From an uncultured Myxococcales bacterium (GTDB lineage: Bacteria > Myxococcota_A > UBA9042), in assembly GCA_903919145.1 (NCBI GenBank), contig CAIXGW010000104.1:1-61637 (forward strand): 61,637 bases of DNA, written 5' to 3'. A program made the position numbers and the translations under genes. Below, in pieces: positions 54,947 through 61,637 of this stretch; position 1 is the stretch's first letter; each line of letters starts with the position of its first letter. The notes below the pieces were generated by a model that was given only the letters and a program-made list of their open reading frames with translations, made no database searches and had not been told where the DNA came from.

Positions 54947-55013
54947 AGAGCCTCCTATCTCGCCTCTGCCGCCGTGAAAAGCCTGAGGCGGTGCCGTTCC
55001 CAGTGGACCGGTG

Positions 55014-55090
55014 CTGGGTCCGCGCCTTCCCTGGCTGGGTCCGCGCCTTCCCTAGCTGGGTCCGCGCTTTCCCTGGCCGGGTCGCCGCGG
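55014..55090 (-). repeat. Three 21-bp tandem repeats between mraZ and rsmH
   Basis: Units at 55014-55034, 55035-55055 and 55056-55076 differ at one or two bases; a fourth partial unit begins at 55077 and reaches the mraZ stop region. On the plus strand each begins CTGGGTCCGCG and ends TTCCCTGG or TTCCCTAG. They do not match the MraZ box. The unit length is about two helical turns. Confidence 0.75.
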
Positions 55091-55094
55091 CCCT

Positions 55095-55556
55095 CTACAG
55101 CCCGAGCTTGGCCACTTCGCCGCTCCACGTCGGCAGCTCGGCCAGGATGCGCTCTTGGTCGCGGTCCCAGGGATCGCGGGCCCAGATCTCAAAGCGCTTG
55201 GCCATGCTGGCGATGACGACTTCGCCGCCGGGCTCGATCCCGGCGTACGCGCGCAGCGTCGGCGGAAGGACGACTCGGCCGTGGTTGTCAGGCTCCACCG
55301 GGGCGTTGCTGGCCACTTGAAAGCGCAGCAAGTTCAACACCGCTGGGTTGCTCGCCGGCTGGCTGAGGATGCGATCCTCATACTCCAGCCAGTCTTCTTC
55401 GGGCCATGCCTGAATGCAGGCGCCCGCGATCGAGCGCACCAGGATCAGGCGACGGTCTCCTGCGGCGTCAAGGGCTTGCCGGTAGCTGGCCGGAATCGCC
55501 AGACGCGCCTTGTCATCGACGCGCTGAACGAATTGGCCGCGAAACCGGATGGCCAT
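55095..55556 (-). CDS. mraZ: Division/cell-wall cluster regulator MraZ
   Basis: 153 aa with two AbrB-like swapped-hairpin halves: FRGQFVQRVDDKARLAIPASYRQAL and APVEPDNHGRVVLPPTLRAYAGI (each given in part). The DxKxRxxxP and DxxGRxxLP patterns are diagnostic. MraZ binds repeated boxes upstream of its own gene and represses or tunes the cluster. Four such boxes occur here. The ATG at 55556 has GAGG five bases upstream; the longer frame is rejected because it would read through the operator. Confidence 0.95.
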   Translation of the reverse strand: MAIRFRGQFVQRVDDKARLAIPASYRQALDAAGDRRLILVRSIAGACIQAWPEEDWLEYEDRILSQPASNPAVLNLLRFQVASNAPVEPDNHGRVVLPPTLRAYAGIEPGGEVVIASMAKRFEIWARDPWDRDQERILAELPTWSGEVAKLGL

Positions 55557-55662
55557 GGGCGCCTCTGCCTGCAAGCTGCCGCCAATGCGACGCTTTGGGC
55601 ATGTTGCGTTCGGGAGAGCCGTGGGATAGCCGGGCAGGTTGCCTTCGAGGCGTGAGCCGTTT

Positions 55663-55702
55663 TGGACCACTTTGATCCGCTGCGATCCACTTCCTCCCAC
55701 TT
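55663..55702 (-). promoter_or_regulatory. MraZ operator: four contiguous 10-bp boxes
   Basis: On the minus strand the units read AAGTGGGAGG, AAGTGGATCG, CAGCGGATCA and AAGTGGTCCA without gaps, a 10-bp period that puts each GTGG or GCGG on the same helix face. This fits known MraZ sites (GTGG/TGGG repeats spaced by ten). They start right after the -10, so bound MraZ would block initiation. Confidence 0.8.
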
Positions 55703-55707
55703 GGGCG

Positions 55708-55737
55708 AGAATAGGTGTGAAAGCCGGTTGGTGTCAA
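55708..55737 (-). promoter_or_regulatory. dcw cluster promoter (Pmra)
   Basis: TTGACA (55737-55732, perfect), 18-bp spacer, TATTCT (55713-55708). The leader to mraZ is about 145 nt. Confidence 0.75.
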
Positions 55738-56044
55738 CGCTGGCGGGCCCTGCAGGGACCCACAGGGCGTCCGGCCAGCCAGGCGCGCTACCAACAACCG
55801 GCCGAAAATCAAGTTTTCGACCACAACTACCAGGGCAGTCTCTTTCTGGGGGCGGTGAGCCCCCAAGGGGGCGGCGATCACAGCGGCCCCAAATGGCGAT
55901 CGAATGCTCGATCGAAAGCCTGGGGTCTGACTGGGCGTTTGCGATATCTACATGAAATAAGGTGTATTAATCCGGAATCGCGCGGACTGCTGTACGCTCC
56001 GCTGTGCTGCCGCTACACTGGGGGTCCTTGCTCTGGAGGAGCTC
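55738..56044. other. Gap between dcw promoter and divergent lipoprotein gene
   Basis: No gene is seen. It holds hairpin GGGGGC/GCCCCC (55848-55864), the perfect palindrome CGATCGA-ATGC-TCGATCG (55897-55914) and a candidate promoter for the right-hand gene. The stretch 55935-55980 is AT-rich compared with the surroundings. Confidence 0.5.
55939..55968 (+). promoter_or_regulatory. Candidate promoter of lipoprotein-Nudix operon
   Basis: TTGCGA (55939-55944), 18-bp spacer, TGTATT (55963-55968), about 75 bp before the ATG. Confidence 0.35.
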
Positions 56045-57322
56045 ATGCTGTTGCGCCGTTTCGCCCCCCTCGCCCCCTGCCTTGCGCCCCCGAGTCGGCG
56101 CTCGCTCTCGCCAGCCCGGTGGTTCCGCGCCGCCGTCGCGGCAGCGGCCTTGGCAGCGCTCGCTGGCGGCTGCGGCAGCGACCCGCAGCCCTCCGCGGCC
56201 GGTGCCGCCGCCGATGCTGGGGTCACCGCTGGCGACTCCGCTGGCTCTGACTCGGGCGGGTCCGTGGCCGTTGGCAAGGTCCAAGCGCTGGATCTGGGCG
56301 TGGCGGTTCAGCACCTGGGCAAGCAGTACTCTATGCAAGGCGCTATTCTCAAGCCAGAAGCCTGTACAGATAAGGCGACCTGCCCGCTGGTCGTTGTGGT
56401 GGGCGACTATGACAGCAACGCCTACCCAGAGTACCAGCCGGCCCTGACCAAGATGGCCGGCGCCCTCAAGGTCGGCGTGGTGGTGTTCAACCTGCCTGGC
56501 CAGGGCGCGGGTTCCCACAAGTCCGACGGCGAAGACGACTACGGCGGCGATCTGCAGGCGGCAGCCGTCAAAGAGGTCCTGCTGCTCAAGTCAAAGATGA
56601 CCTGGGTCGACACCGCCCGCCGCGGTTTTCTGACCGTCGGCACCGGCTTGGTTCCCACCGCCAAGGCCCTGGCGACCTTTGGGTCCACCGAGTCCATGAA
56701 GACCGTCCTGTTTCTGATCGACGTAGAGGGGCCGCTGGACCGCTGCTCGACCACCCAGGCGCCGGCCAATACTGCAGAGGGGATAGTCTCCGACGGCCCT
56801 GGCGCGACCGACTCGTCTTGCCACTTCTCCAAGGCCGGCTCGCACGCCGTCACCTATCCGCCGGCCAAGGGCAATCTGCCGGCCAGCGTGGTGTGTTCGC
56901 CCGCCGCCTGGCCCATCACCAAGACCGGCAAGGGCTGCGATGACAACGCTTGGTGGGTCTCTCGCGAGCCCTACACCTATCTGCAGAAGGCGTTCTACCG
57001 CTACCAGCGCATCCAGTTTGAGCACGACCACCGCCTACCCAGCAAGTGGGCCAGCCGCTTGGCGATCCAGGCCCTGGCCTCCGCCCCCGCCAGCACCTAC
57101 TTCCAGCTGAACAACATGCAGGCCTGCACCGATGCCTGGACCGACGAAGAGTGCGTCGGTCAGCCCTGCTGGCTGTCTGGACCCTATGGCAATGGCCTTG
57201 GACCTGCGCCCTACGCCGACGGCAAGCTCGTCAAGGTCACGCCCGATGCGCTGTTTACCCAGGCGCTGCCCGGCTATGTGCAGCGCATGCTCGATGTCAA
57301 AGGCAATCCGGCCTGCAAATGA
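56045..57322 (+). CDS. Lipoprotein, possible alpha/beta-hydrolase-like fold
   Basis: 425 aa. Signal and lipobox at LAALAGGCGSD, then an Ala/Gly/Asp/Ser linker. The body has CPLVVVVGDYDSNAYPEYQPALTKM and VVVFNLPGQGAGSHKSDGEDDYGGDL, which resemble the strand-turn pattern of alpha/beta hydrolases, but the expected GxSxG elbow reads GFLTVGTGL, so catalysis is doubtful. Paired cysteines in the C-terminal half (CTDAWTDEECVGQPCW) suggest disulfides. GGAGG lies six bases before the ATG. It ends in an ATGA overlap with the Nudix gene. Confidence 0.7.
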   Translation: MLLRRFAPLAPCLAPPSRRSLSPARWFRAAVAAAALAALAGGCGSDPQPSAAGAAADAGVTAGDSAGSDSGGSVAVGKVQALDLGVAVQHLGKQYSMQGAILKPEACTDKATCPLVVVVGDYDSNAYPEYQPALTKMAGALKVGVVVFNLPGQGAGSHKSDGEDDYGGDLQAAAVKEVLLLKSKMTWVDTARRGFLTVGTGLVPTAKALATFGSTESMKTVLFLIDVEGPLDRCSTTQAPANTAEGIVSDGPGATDSSCHFSKAGSHAVTYPPAKGNLPASVVCSPAAWPITKTGKGCDDNAWWVSREPYTYLQKAFYRYQRIQFEHDHRLPSKWASRLAIQALASAPASTYFQLNNMQACTDAWTDEECVGQPCWLSGPYGNGLGPAPYADGKLVKVTPDALFTQALPGYVQRMLDVKGNPACK

Positions 57323-58236
57323 GCGCCACGCCCAGGCCAGAAGCGCCGCCGATCCATCAGGCAGCGACCGTGGTGCTGCTGCGCGATTCCGCAGACGGCA
57401 TGCAGGTTCTGCTGGTGCGCCGCCACAGCCAGTCCTCTTTCATGCCCAACGCCACCGTTTTTCCAGGTGGCAAGGTCGACCCCGAAGACGCAGCCGCGCC
57501 AGTGGCCGGTCCAGAGCCCGCCGTACCCGGCTTGGCCACGGCCGCCGCCCGCGCGGTGTGGGTCGCTGCCGCCCGCGAACTTCACGAAGAGTCCCACGTC
57601 TTGCTGGCTGTCAATGCCGGCGGTGAACCCGTCGACCCTTGGCAAGTCGAAGAGTTTACCGCTGAGATGGACGCCGCTCGCCACGGCCATCGCCTCGCCT
57701 CGGCGCACTGGCATCAGGCGCTGCGGGCGCGCCATTGGCGCATTGACGGCTCTGCCCTGGCTGTCTTTGCCCACTGGCTGACCCCAGAGGCTGAGGTGCG
57801 GCGCTTTGACACCTGGTTTGCGGCGGCGCGCTTGCCGGCGGGTCAGCAGGCGTCGCTGGATCCCCACGAGACCACAGAGCTGGCGTGGATGGCTCCGGCA
57901 GCGGCCTTGGCCGACCACCTGCGCGGCGGCTCAGTCCTGCTGCCACCGCCGACCCAGCACACGCTGCAGCGCCTGGCGAATTGGCCTACGGTCGATGCAG
58001 CGTGGCAGAGGCTGCGCGCTGAGGGGCCGGGCCCGCTGATCCTGCCGTGGTTTGACCCGGTCGAGCCCGCCAGCGTCATGCCCTGGGACGCGGGGCACCC
58101 CGATTGCCGCGAGTGGTTGGCGCGACATCGCCAGGATCTTGAGCAGTTGACCGGCGTTGCTCCGCCAGTCTTGCCCTGCCGCGATCGCTTTGTTGTTCAG
58201 CAGGGCAAAAGGACGCAGCGCCAACTCGGCAGCTGA
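57319..58236 (+). CDS. Nudix hydrolase, NUDT19-like
   Basis: 305 aa. The Nudix box is split: FPGGKVDPED, then an inserted segment of about 40 residues, then AAARELHEESHVLL carrying the REx2EE metal ligands. This insertion within the box is characteristic of NUDT19/NUDT7-like proteins, many of which hydrolyse CoA derivatives. The C-terminus with HETTELAWMAPAAAL and FDPVEPASVMPWD also fits. Start by ATGA overlap with the lipoprotein gene. Confidence 0.85.
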   Translation: MSATPRPEAPPIHQAATVVLLRDSADGMQVLLVRRHSQSSFMPNATVFPGGKVDPEDAAAPVAGPEPAVPGLATAAARAVWVAAARELHEESHVLLAVNAGGEPVDPWQVEEFTAEMDAARHGHRLASAHWHQALRARHWRIDGSALAVFAHWLTPEAEVRRFDTWFAAARLPAGQQASLDPHETTELAWMAPAAALADHLRGGSVLLPPPTQHTLQRLANWPTVDAAWQRLRAEGPGPLILPWFDPVEPASVMPWDAGHPDCREWLARHRQDLEQLTGVAPPVLPCRDRFVVQQGKRTQRQLGS

Positions 58237-58292
58237 CCTGGGGGGCTCCTAGGCAAGAGCCGGCCCAGGCCGCTGCGCGGCTGTCTGCCCAG

Positions 58293-60626
58293 CTACTTGG
58301 CCGCGTCGGTGAACGATGTGCGGTTGACCTGCCGGACGATGTCGCTCAGGCCGCCGGGAGCGACGAATTCCTGCGTGGTCATGGATTTGCTTAGCTCAAA
58401 CGCCGCCACCAGGGCGCGCTTGGCGGTGGCACTGGTCAAGGTGGCACCATAGGCGGTCAGGTCGGGCAGGGTCACAGCCTTGCCCTCCAGACTCTTGGGC
58501 ACCACCACCTGCCAGCTCTTGCCCTCGGCGCCGGTTAGGTTGACGCGGTAGATGTGGGCACCGGTCACGGCGGCGACTTGCAGCACGCCGGTAGCCTTGG
58601 TCAGCGCGGAGCCCTCAGGCAGCGCCATGAACTCGCCTGGGTTGTACACGGCCGGCACCCCCTTGGGCTTGCTCAGGATGATCGACCCGCCTTCTTTCTT
58701 GCCCATTTCTGCTAGCACGATCGCAGCCGTAATGAACACGTGGTTGTCGGCGCCATAGTGCAGTCCGCTGTGCAGCGGTGCCACGGCGAGCTTGAGCTGC
58801 TGGGTGCCGGCGGTCTTGGGGTCGGCATCGACCTTGCCGTCGGCCGGGTCTTCCTTGCCCTGCGAATCGGCGCCGGCCGTCAGGCCAAGGGGCACGATCT
58901 CGCCAATCGGCATCAGCGCGCCGCCGATCACAAAGACCAGATCGGCCCAACCGCTGCCCGACTTCGGCAGCGCCGGCATGGCGATCTCCGTCTTGAGCAG
59001 CAACGGGAATTTGGGATCGAGCTGCGGCAGCGACTTGATCGGGTTTGACAAGGTCTCGCCCAAAGCGACATCCATCAGGACCTGCGAAGAGAAGCCACTC
59101 AGGTAGGGCAGCAGCACGCTGACGACTTTGCCGATGTCCAGGCCGCCATCGACCGCGTCAAAAATCTTGCCCACTTCTTCCAGCAGACCGCTCAGGGCCA
59201 ACCGTCCGGCCAGGGTCCACACGGTGTGCCCGCCCGGCGCGCCCGCCACCACAAAGTGGGTCACCACCGGCTTGCCCAGAGAGAAGGTCACGCCGCCCGG
59301 GATCTCCTGCGGCTTGCCCGGATCCGGGTTGACAAAGGTAGGCGCGTCCTTGGCGAAGGGCCGGCGCACGTTGGGGCCGAGGATCGCGTCCACCGAAAAG
59401 TTGAGCAGCTGCGGGCCAAAGGCCAGAGCCGTCAGACCCAGCGAGGCCTCGCCGTCGCCTGGGTAGTTGACCGTGCCGGTGACCGCATCGCCATGAATGA
59501 CCTTGGTCTTTTCAGTAATAATCTTGCCGCCTTCGTCAAACTCCAGCTCGGCAAAGTGCTGCAGCGGGCTGGGCAGCAGCAAGTCGGCCGGCTTTCCCGC
59601 CGGGTCGTAGCGCAGCACTGAGATAGGCGCGTGATCCTTGGGGACCAAGTGGATGTCGGCGGGAAACTTCACATTGGCGACTGCAGCCTGGCCGTCAACC
59701 AGGTCAACCACCACAGCGGCTTCGGGGGTCGACGCATCGGCCAGGCCAATGACCACCAGCTTGCCGGTCAGCGGCGCGCTGTCGAATTCGTCCACGGCGG
59801 TGACGCGCAGGTTCTTGTCGGCCGGCAGCGCACCCAGGTTCCACAGCTTGCCGGGCTTGGAGGCCGCCTTGCTGGAGCCCTTGACCTTGGCGGTGATCAG
59901 GGCCTTGCCGGCCTTGTCCAGGGCCTTGAGGTTGGCACCTTCGATGGCGAATGCGCTTGCGCCGTCTAGCGTCCACTCAAACTCCGCGTCAACTTTGACG
60001 TTGCCCTGGGCGTCGACCGCTTGTGCCCCCAAGCCTTCCGCAGCGACCACGCTGACGTTGGGGCCGGTGATCCACACGGGGCGCAGCAGCCGCGCGCTGA
60101 GGTCGCCCAGCGCAGGGGCGGCTTTGCATCCACCCTGCGAGCAGACCTGGCCTTTGGGGCAGTCCGCATCAGCGCCGCACATGCCTTGGATGCACTCGCC
60201 GGCCTCCACATCGCACACACAGGTAAAGCCCTTGTTGGGGCAGCCGGGGGCGATCCCCAACTGGGCGGCACAGTCCGCGGCGGTTTTGCACACCAGCTTG
60301 GCGATGCAGCATCCCTTGACGCACTGGTAATCGCTGGCCGGCTTGGGGCACAGGCTAAGGTCTTCCTGGCCGGAACTGTTCAGGCAGCCCGGCAGCTGGC
60401 CACATGCGCTCGCCGCGGCGTCGCCAGTGCCGGTGTCGGTGGTGCCAGTGTCGGTCGTGCCCGTATCGGCCGCGGGCAAATCCTGGGCAGCCGTGTCTTT
60501 GGCGGCGCTGGCATCCGCAGAGCTGGTAGTTTCCTCGCCGCCGCACCCGGCAAGCACGCCTGCGCCCAGCAGCACCCATGACAGCCCCGCTGTCGCCAGA
60601 GCTCTTGCCCCCTGAACTCGCCCCAT
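58293..60626 (-). CDS. Large Cys-containing lipoprotein, function unknown
   Basis: 777 aa. Signal and lipobox at LLGAGVLAGCGG, then a low-complexity Asp/Thr/Gly spacer with TDTGTTDTG repeats. Residues about 70-170 hold cysteine modules (CVKGCCIAKLVC, CPNKGFTCVC, CPKGQVCSQGGC) like those of the lipoprotein at 19.5 kb. The remainder is beta-rich, with Ig-like sounding segments (FEWTLDGASAFAIEG, ALITAKVKG) and a long strand-rich C-terminal half. No enzyme motif was seen. GGGAGG precedes the ATG at 60626; the longer open frame upstream is rejected. Confidence 0.7.
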   Translation of the reverse strand: MGRVQGARALATAGLSWVLLGAGVLAGCGGEETTSSADASAAKDTAAQDLPAADTGTTDTGTTDTGTGDAAASACGQLPGCLNSSGQEDLSLCPKPASDYQCVKGCCIAKLVCKTAADCAAQLGIAPGCPNKGFTCVCDVEAGECIQGMCGADADCPKGQVCSQGGCKAAPALGDLSARLLRPVWITGPNVSVVAAEGLGAQAVDAQGNVKVDAEFEWTLDGASAFAIEGANLKALDKAGKALITAKVKGSSKAASKPGKLWNLGALPADKNLRVTAVDEFDSAPLTGKLVVIGLADASTPEAAVVVDLVDGQAAVANVKFPADIHLVPKDHAPISVLRYDPAGKPADLLLPSPLQHFAELEFDEGGKIITEKTKVIHGDAVTGTVNYPGDGEASLGLTALAFGPQLLNFSVDAILGPNVRRPFAKDAPTFVNPDPGKPQEIPGGVTFSLGKPVVTHFVVAGAPGGHTVWTLAGRLALSGLLEEVGKIFDAVDGGLDIGKVVSVLLPYLSGFSSQVLMDVALGETLSNPIKSLPQLDPKFPLLLKTEIAMPALPKSGSGWADLVFVIGGALMPIGEIVPLGLTAGADSQGKEDPADGKVDADPKTAGTQQLKLAVAPLHSGLHYGADNHVFITAAIVLAEMGKKEGGSIILSKPKGVPAVYNPGEFMALPEGSALTKATGVLQVAAVTGAHIYRVNLTGAEGKSWQVVVPKSLEGKAVTLPDLTAYGATLTSATAKRALVAAFELSKSMTTQEFVAPGGLSDIVRQVNRTSFTDAAK

Positions 60627-60723
60627 CCGCGCCTCCCTCTTTCCAATCTGCAGCTCTCTGACCTGATGCCGCGCCCAATTGCCCGCTTCAGGGTCCAGCT
60701 CGCCAACGTCGCAAAAGCCCTGC

Positions 60724-60752
60724 AGCATACTTGCCCCGCCGGTCAGCGGCAA
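60724..60752 (-). promoter_or_regulatory. Candidate promoter of the large lipoprotein gene
   Basis: On the minus strand, TTGCCG (60752-60747), 17-bp spacer, TATGCT (60729-60724), about 95 bp before the start. Confidence 0.45.
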
Positions 60753-60864
60753 CCACTGTCGACATCGCTGCGGCCCCTTGGCAAAAGCCGTCAGCCCGAG
60801 GGGCCGCACCTGGCACAATGCTGCTTCTTTATTCGATATTGTGGTGGGTGGTCCTGGGGTGGGC

Positions 60865-61446
60865 TCACGAGTACTTGGATGGGCCGCGCTTGCGCAGCAA
60901 CTCCAGACCCAGGCGCTCGGCGTCGGCTTCGGGCTGGCGGACCTGGGCCACCGAGGTCGGGGCGCTGCTATTGGCGCGGTCCTCAAACCACTTCAGCCGC
61001 GCCGGGGTCAAGGCCAAGCGCGCAGAGAAGTGGCGGGCCACGGTGAGGGCCAGCCGGTGCGTCTGGCGGGCTGAGGGCGGCAAGACCACCCGGTCGGCAA
61101 AAGGCTTGTGGATCCGCACCTGCCCGATGGCGCGGGCGCCACCGCCGCGATCGTCGCCGCAGCGGCGCAGGGCCTCTGCGCTGGCTCTGGCCAGCCCTTG
61201 CAGCTGTTCTATCGGCGGAACGGTCGCCGCTGGCTCGCCTTCTTCCGGCAGTTCTGGAGAGACGACCTGCCAAAGCTGCCACAGCAGCGGCCGCAGCTCT
61301 GCGCGCAGCGCCCGATCCAGCCGCGGGTCTTTGGCCAGCTGCCCCAGCCGCTGGGCATCCAGAGCCAAAATCTTCAGCCACACGGCAGACAAAGGCTCTG
61401 TCGCCTCGCCAGCTTGGGCTGCCGGTGCTTGGCCCGGCGCGCTCAT
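60865..61446 (-). CDS. Hypothetical protein
   Basis: 193 aa, not recognised. No signal peptide or membrane helix. Mostly helical and Arg/Ala/Leu-rich, with VWLKILALDAQRLGQLAKDPRLDRAL near the start and FADRVVLPPSARQTHRLALTVARHFSARLALTP near the end (each given in part). The start overlaps the DUF192 gene stop (ATGA), which fixes it and indicates coupled translation. Confidence 0.65.
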   Translation of the reverse strand: MSAPGQAPAAQAGEATEPLSAVWLKILALDAQRLGQLAKDPRLDRALRAELRPLLWQLWQVVSPELPEEGEPAATVPPIEQLQGLARASAEALRRCGDDRGGGARAIGQVRIHKPFADRVVLPPSARQTHRLALTVARHFSARLALTPARLKWFEDRANSSAPTSVAQVRQPEADAERLGLELLRKRGPSKYS

Positions 61447-61637
61447 GGGGTGACCTGCTGAGGCGCTGCGTCGGGCAGGGGCTTCCAGCGCAGCGCTGTT
61501 CCCGCGGCGATCTGGTGGCGGGCAGCGACGCCACTGGCCAGCTCCAACACCCAGCGCGAGTCCGCATCGCAGCCCCGCGACTCCAGGGTCAGCGGCGGCA
61601 CCTCTGCGATGACGCACACCACCCGCCAGGCGCGATC
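61443..61637 (-). CDS. DUF192 protein, C-terminal part (cut by window edge)
   Basis: The open frame runs from the right edge to a TGA at 61445-61443, 64 codons. The translation contains RVVCVIAEVPPLTL, then RWVLELASGVAARHQIAAGT and LRWKPLPD, the ending of DUF192 proteins (VLELxxGxxxxxxxxxGxxL). These are small, often exported, domains of unknown function. The N-terminal half lies beyond the window. Confidence 0.65.
   Translation of the reverse strand, partial: DRAWRVVCVIAEVPPLTLESRGCDADSRWVLELASGVAARHQIAAGTALRWKPLPDAAPQQVTP

Noticed and set aside
60814..60843. CACAAT/ATTGTG inverted repeat after the small unknown gene
   Set aside because: Only 6 bp with an 18-nt loop and no T-run; too weak to call a terminator.

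Overview
The window is about 61.6 kb of GC-rich bacterial chromosome with dense, mostly short-spaced genes. The host is a Gram-negative, diderm bacterium: there are at least eight predicted lipoproteins with a lipobox cysteine, an AgmX/GltG-type TonB-like protein, a heterotetrameric glycyl-tRNA synthetase (glyQ plus glyS), and a MurE ligase with the DNPR motif of the meso-diaminopimelate-adding type. The lipoprotein style (Cys-rich and Asp/Gly-rich secreted proteins of unknown function), the FHA-GGDEF protein and the FHA/TonB-like protein point to Myxococcota or another former deltaproteobacterial lineage. That placement is inference. No transposase, integrase, phage gene, CRISPR array, rRNA or tRNA gene was seen.

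Layout. 1-5.1 kb (+): a HAD phosphatase, trmFO, an unknown membrane-anchored protein and xseA, with an inverted-repeat-rich, DnaA-box-containing gap after trmFO. 5.1-12.2 kb (-): a glyQ-glyS-lipoprotein-lipoprotein operon. 12.6-17.4 kb (+): groES, groEL, grpE and a PaaZ/BoxD-type aldehyde dehydrogenase. 17.5-24.3 kb (-): an operon of FHA-GGDEF protein, two lipoproteins, a membrane fatty-acid desaturase and a metallo-beta-lactamase-fold lipoprotein. 24.4-28.0 kb (-): FHA/TonB-like protein, coaE and an NAD-binding reductase. 28.4-31.9 kb (+): lipoprotein, ribH, nusB and an isolated M17-peptidase N-terminal-like protein. 32-35.1 kb (-): a murein-endopeptidase-like lipoprotein with helical repeats, and a CDP-alcohol phosphatidyltransferase. 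35.3-38.1 kb (+): a DsbD-like protein, a sugar-nucleotide epimerase and rpmE. 38.2-55.6 kb (-): the division and cell-wall (dcw) cluster. 56-58.2 kb (+): lipoprotein plus Nudix hydrolase. 58.3-61.6 kb (-): a large lipoprotein, a small unknown protein and a DUF192 gene cut by the window edge.

The dcw cluster reads mraZ, rsmH, ftsL-like, TPR lipoprotein, ftsI, murE-murF (one fused gene), mraY, ftsW, murG, ftsQ, ftsA, ftsZ, then a small membrane protein. Most junctions are stop/start overlaps or gaps of 0-2 nt, so translation is probably coupled. murD, murC, murB and ddl are absent from their usual places. A consensus-like promoter precedes mraZ and is followed at once by four head-to-tail 10-bp boxes of the kind bound by MraZ, so autoregulation is likely. 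Three of the larger gaps (mraZ-rsmH, rsmH-ftsL, ftsA-ftsZ) each carry their own short repeats.

The most novel-looking signal is a dispersed intergenic element: a CTGCTG-like core, a pyrimidine tract and a two-tier stem-loop, in some copies preceded by another stem. Five copies or part-copies lie upstream of the HAD gene, between groEL and grpE, twice between grpE and the aldehyde dehydrogenase (opposite strands), and between the epimerase gene and rpmE. The stem sequences differ between copies while pairing is kept.
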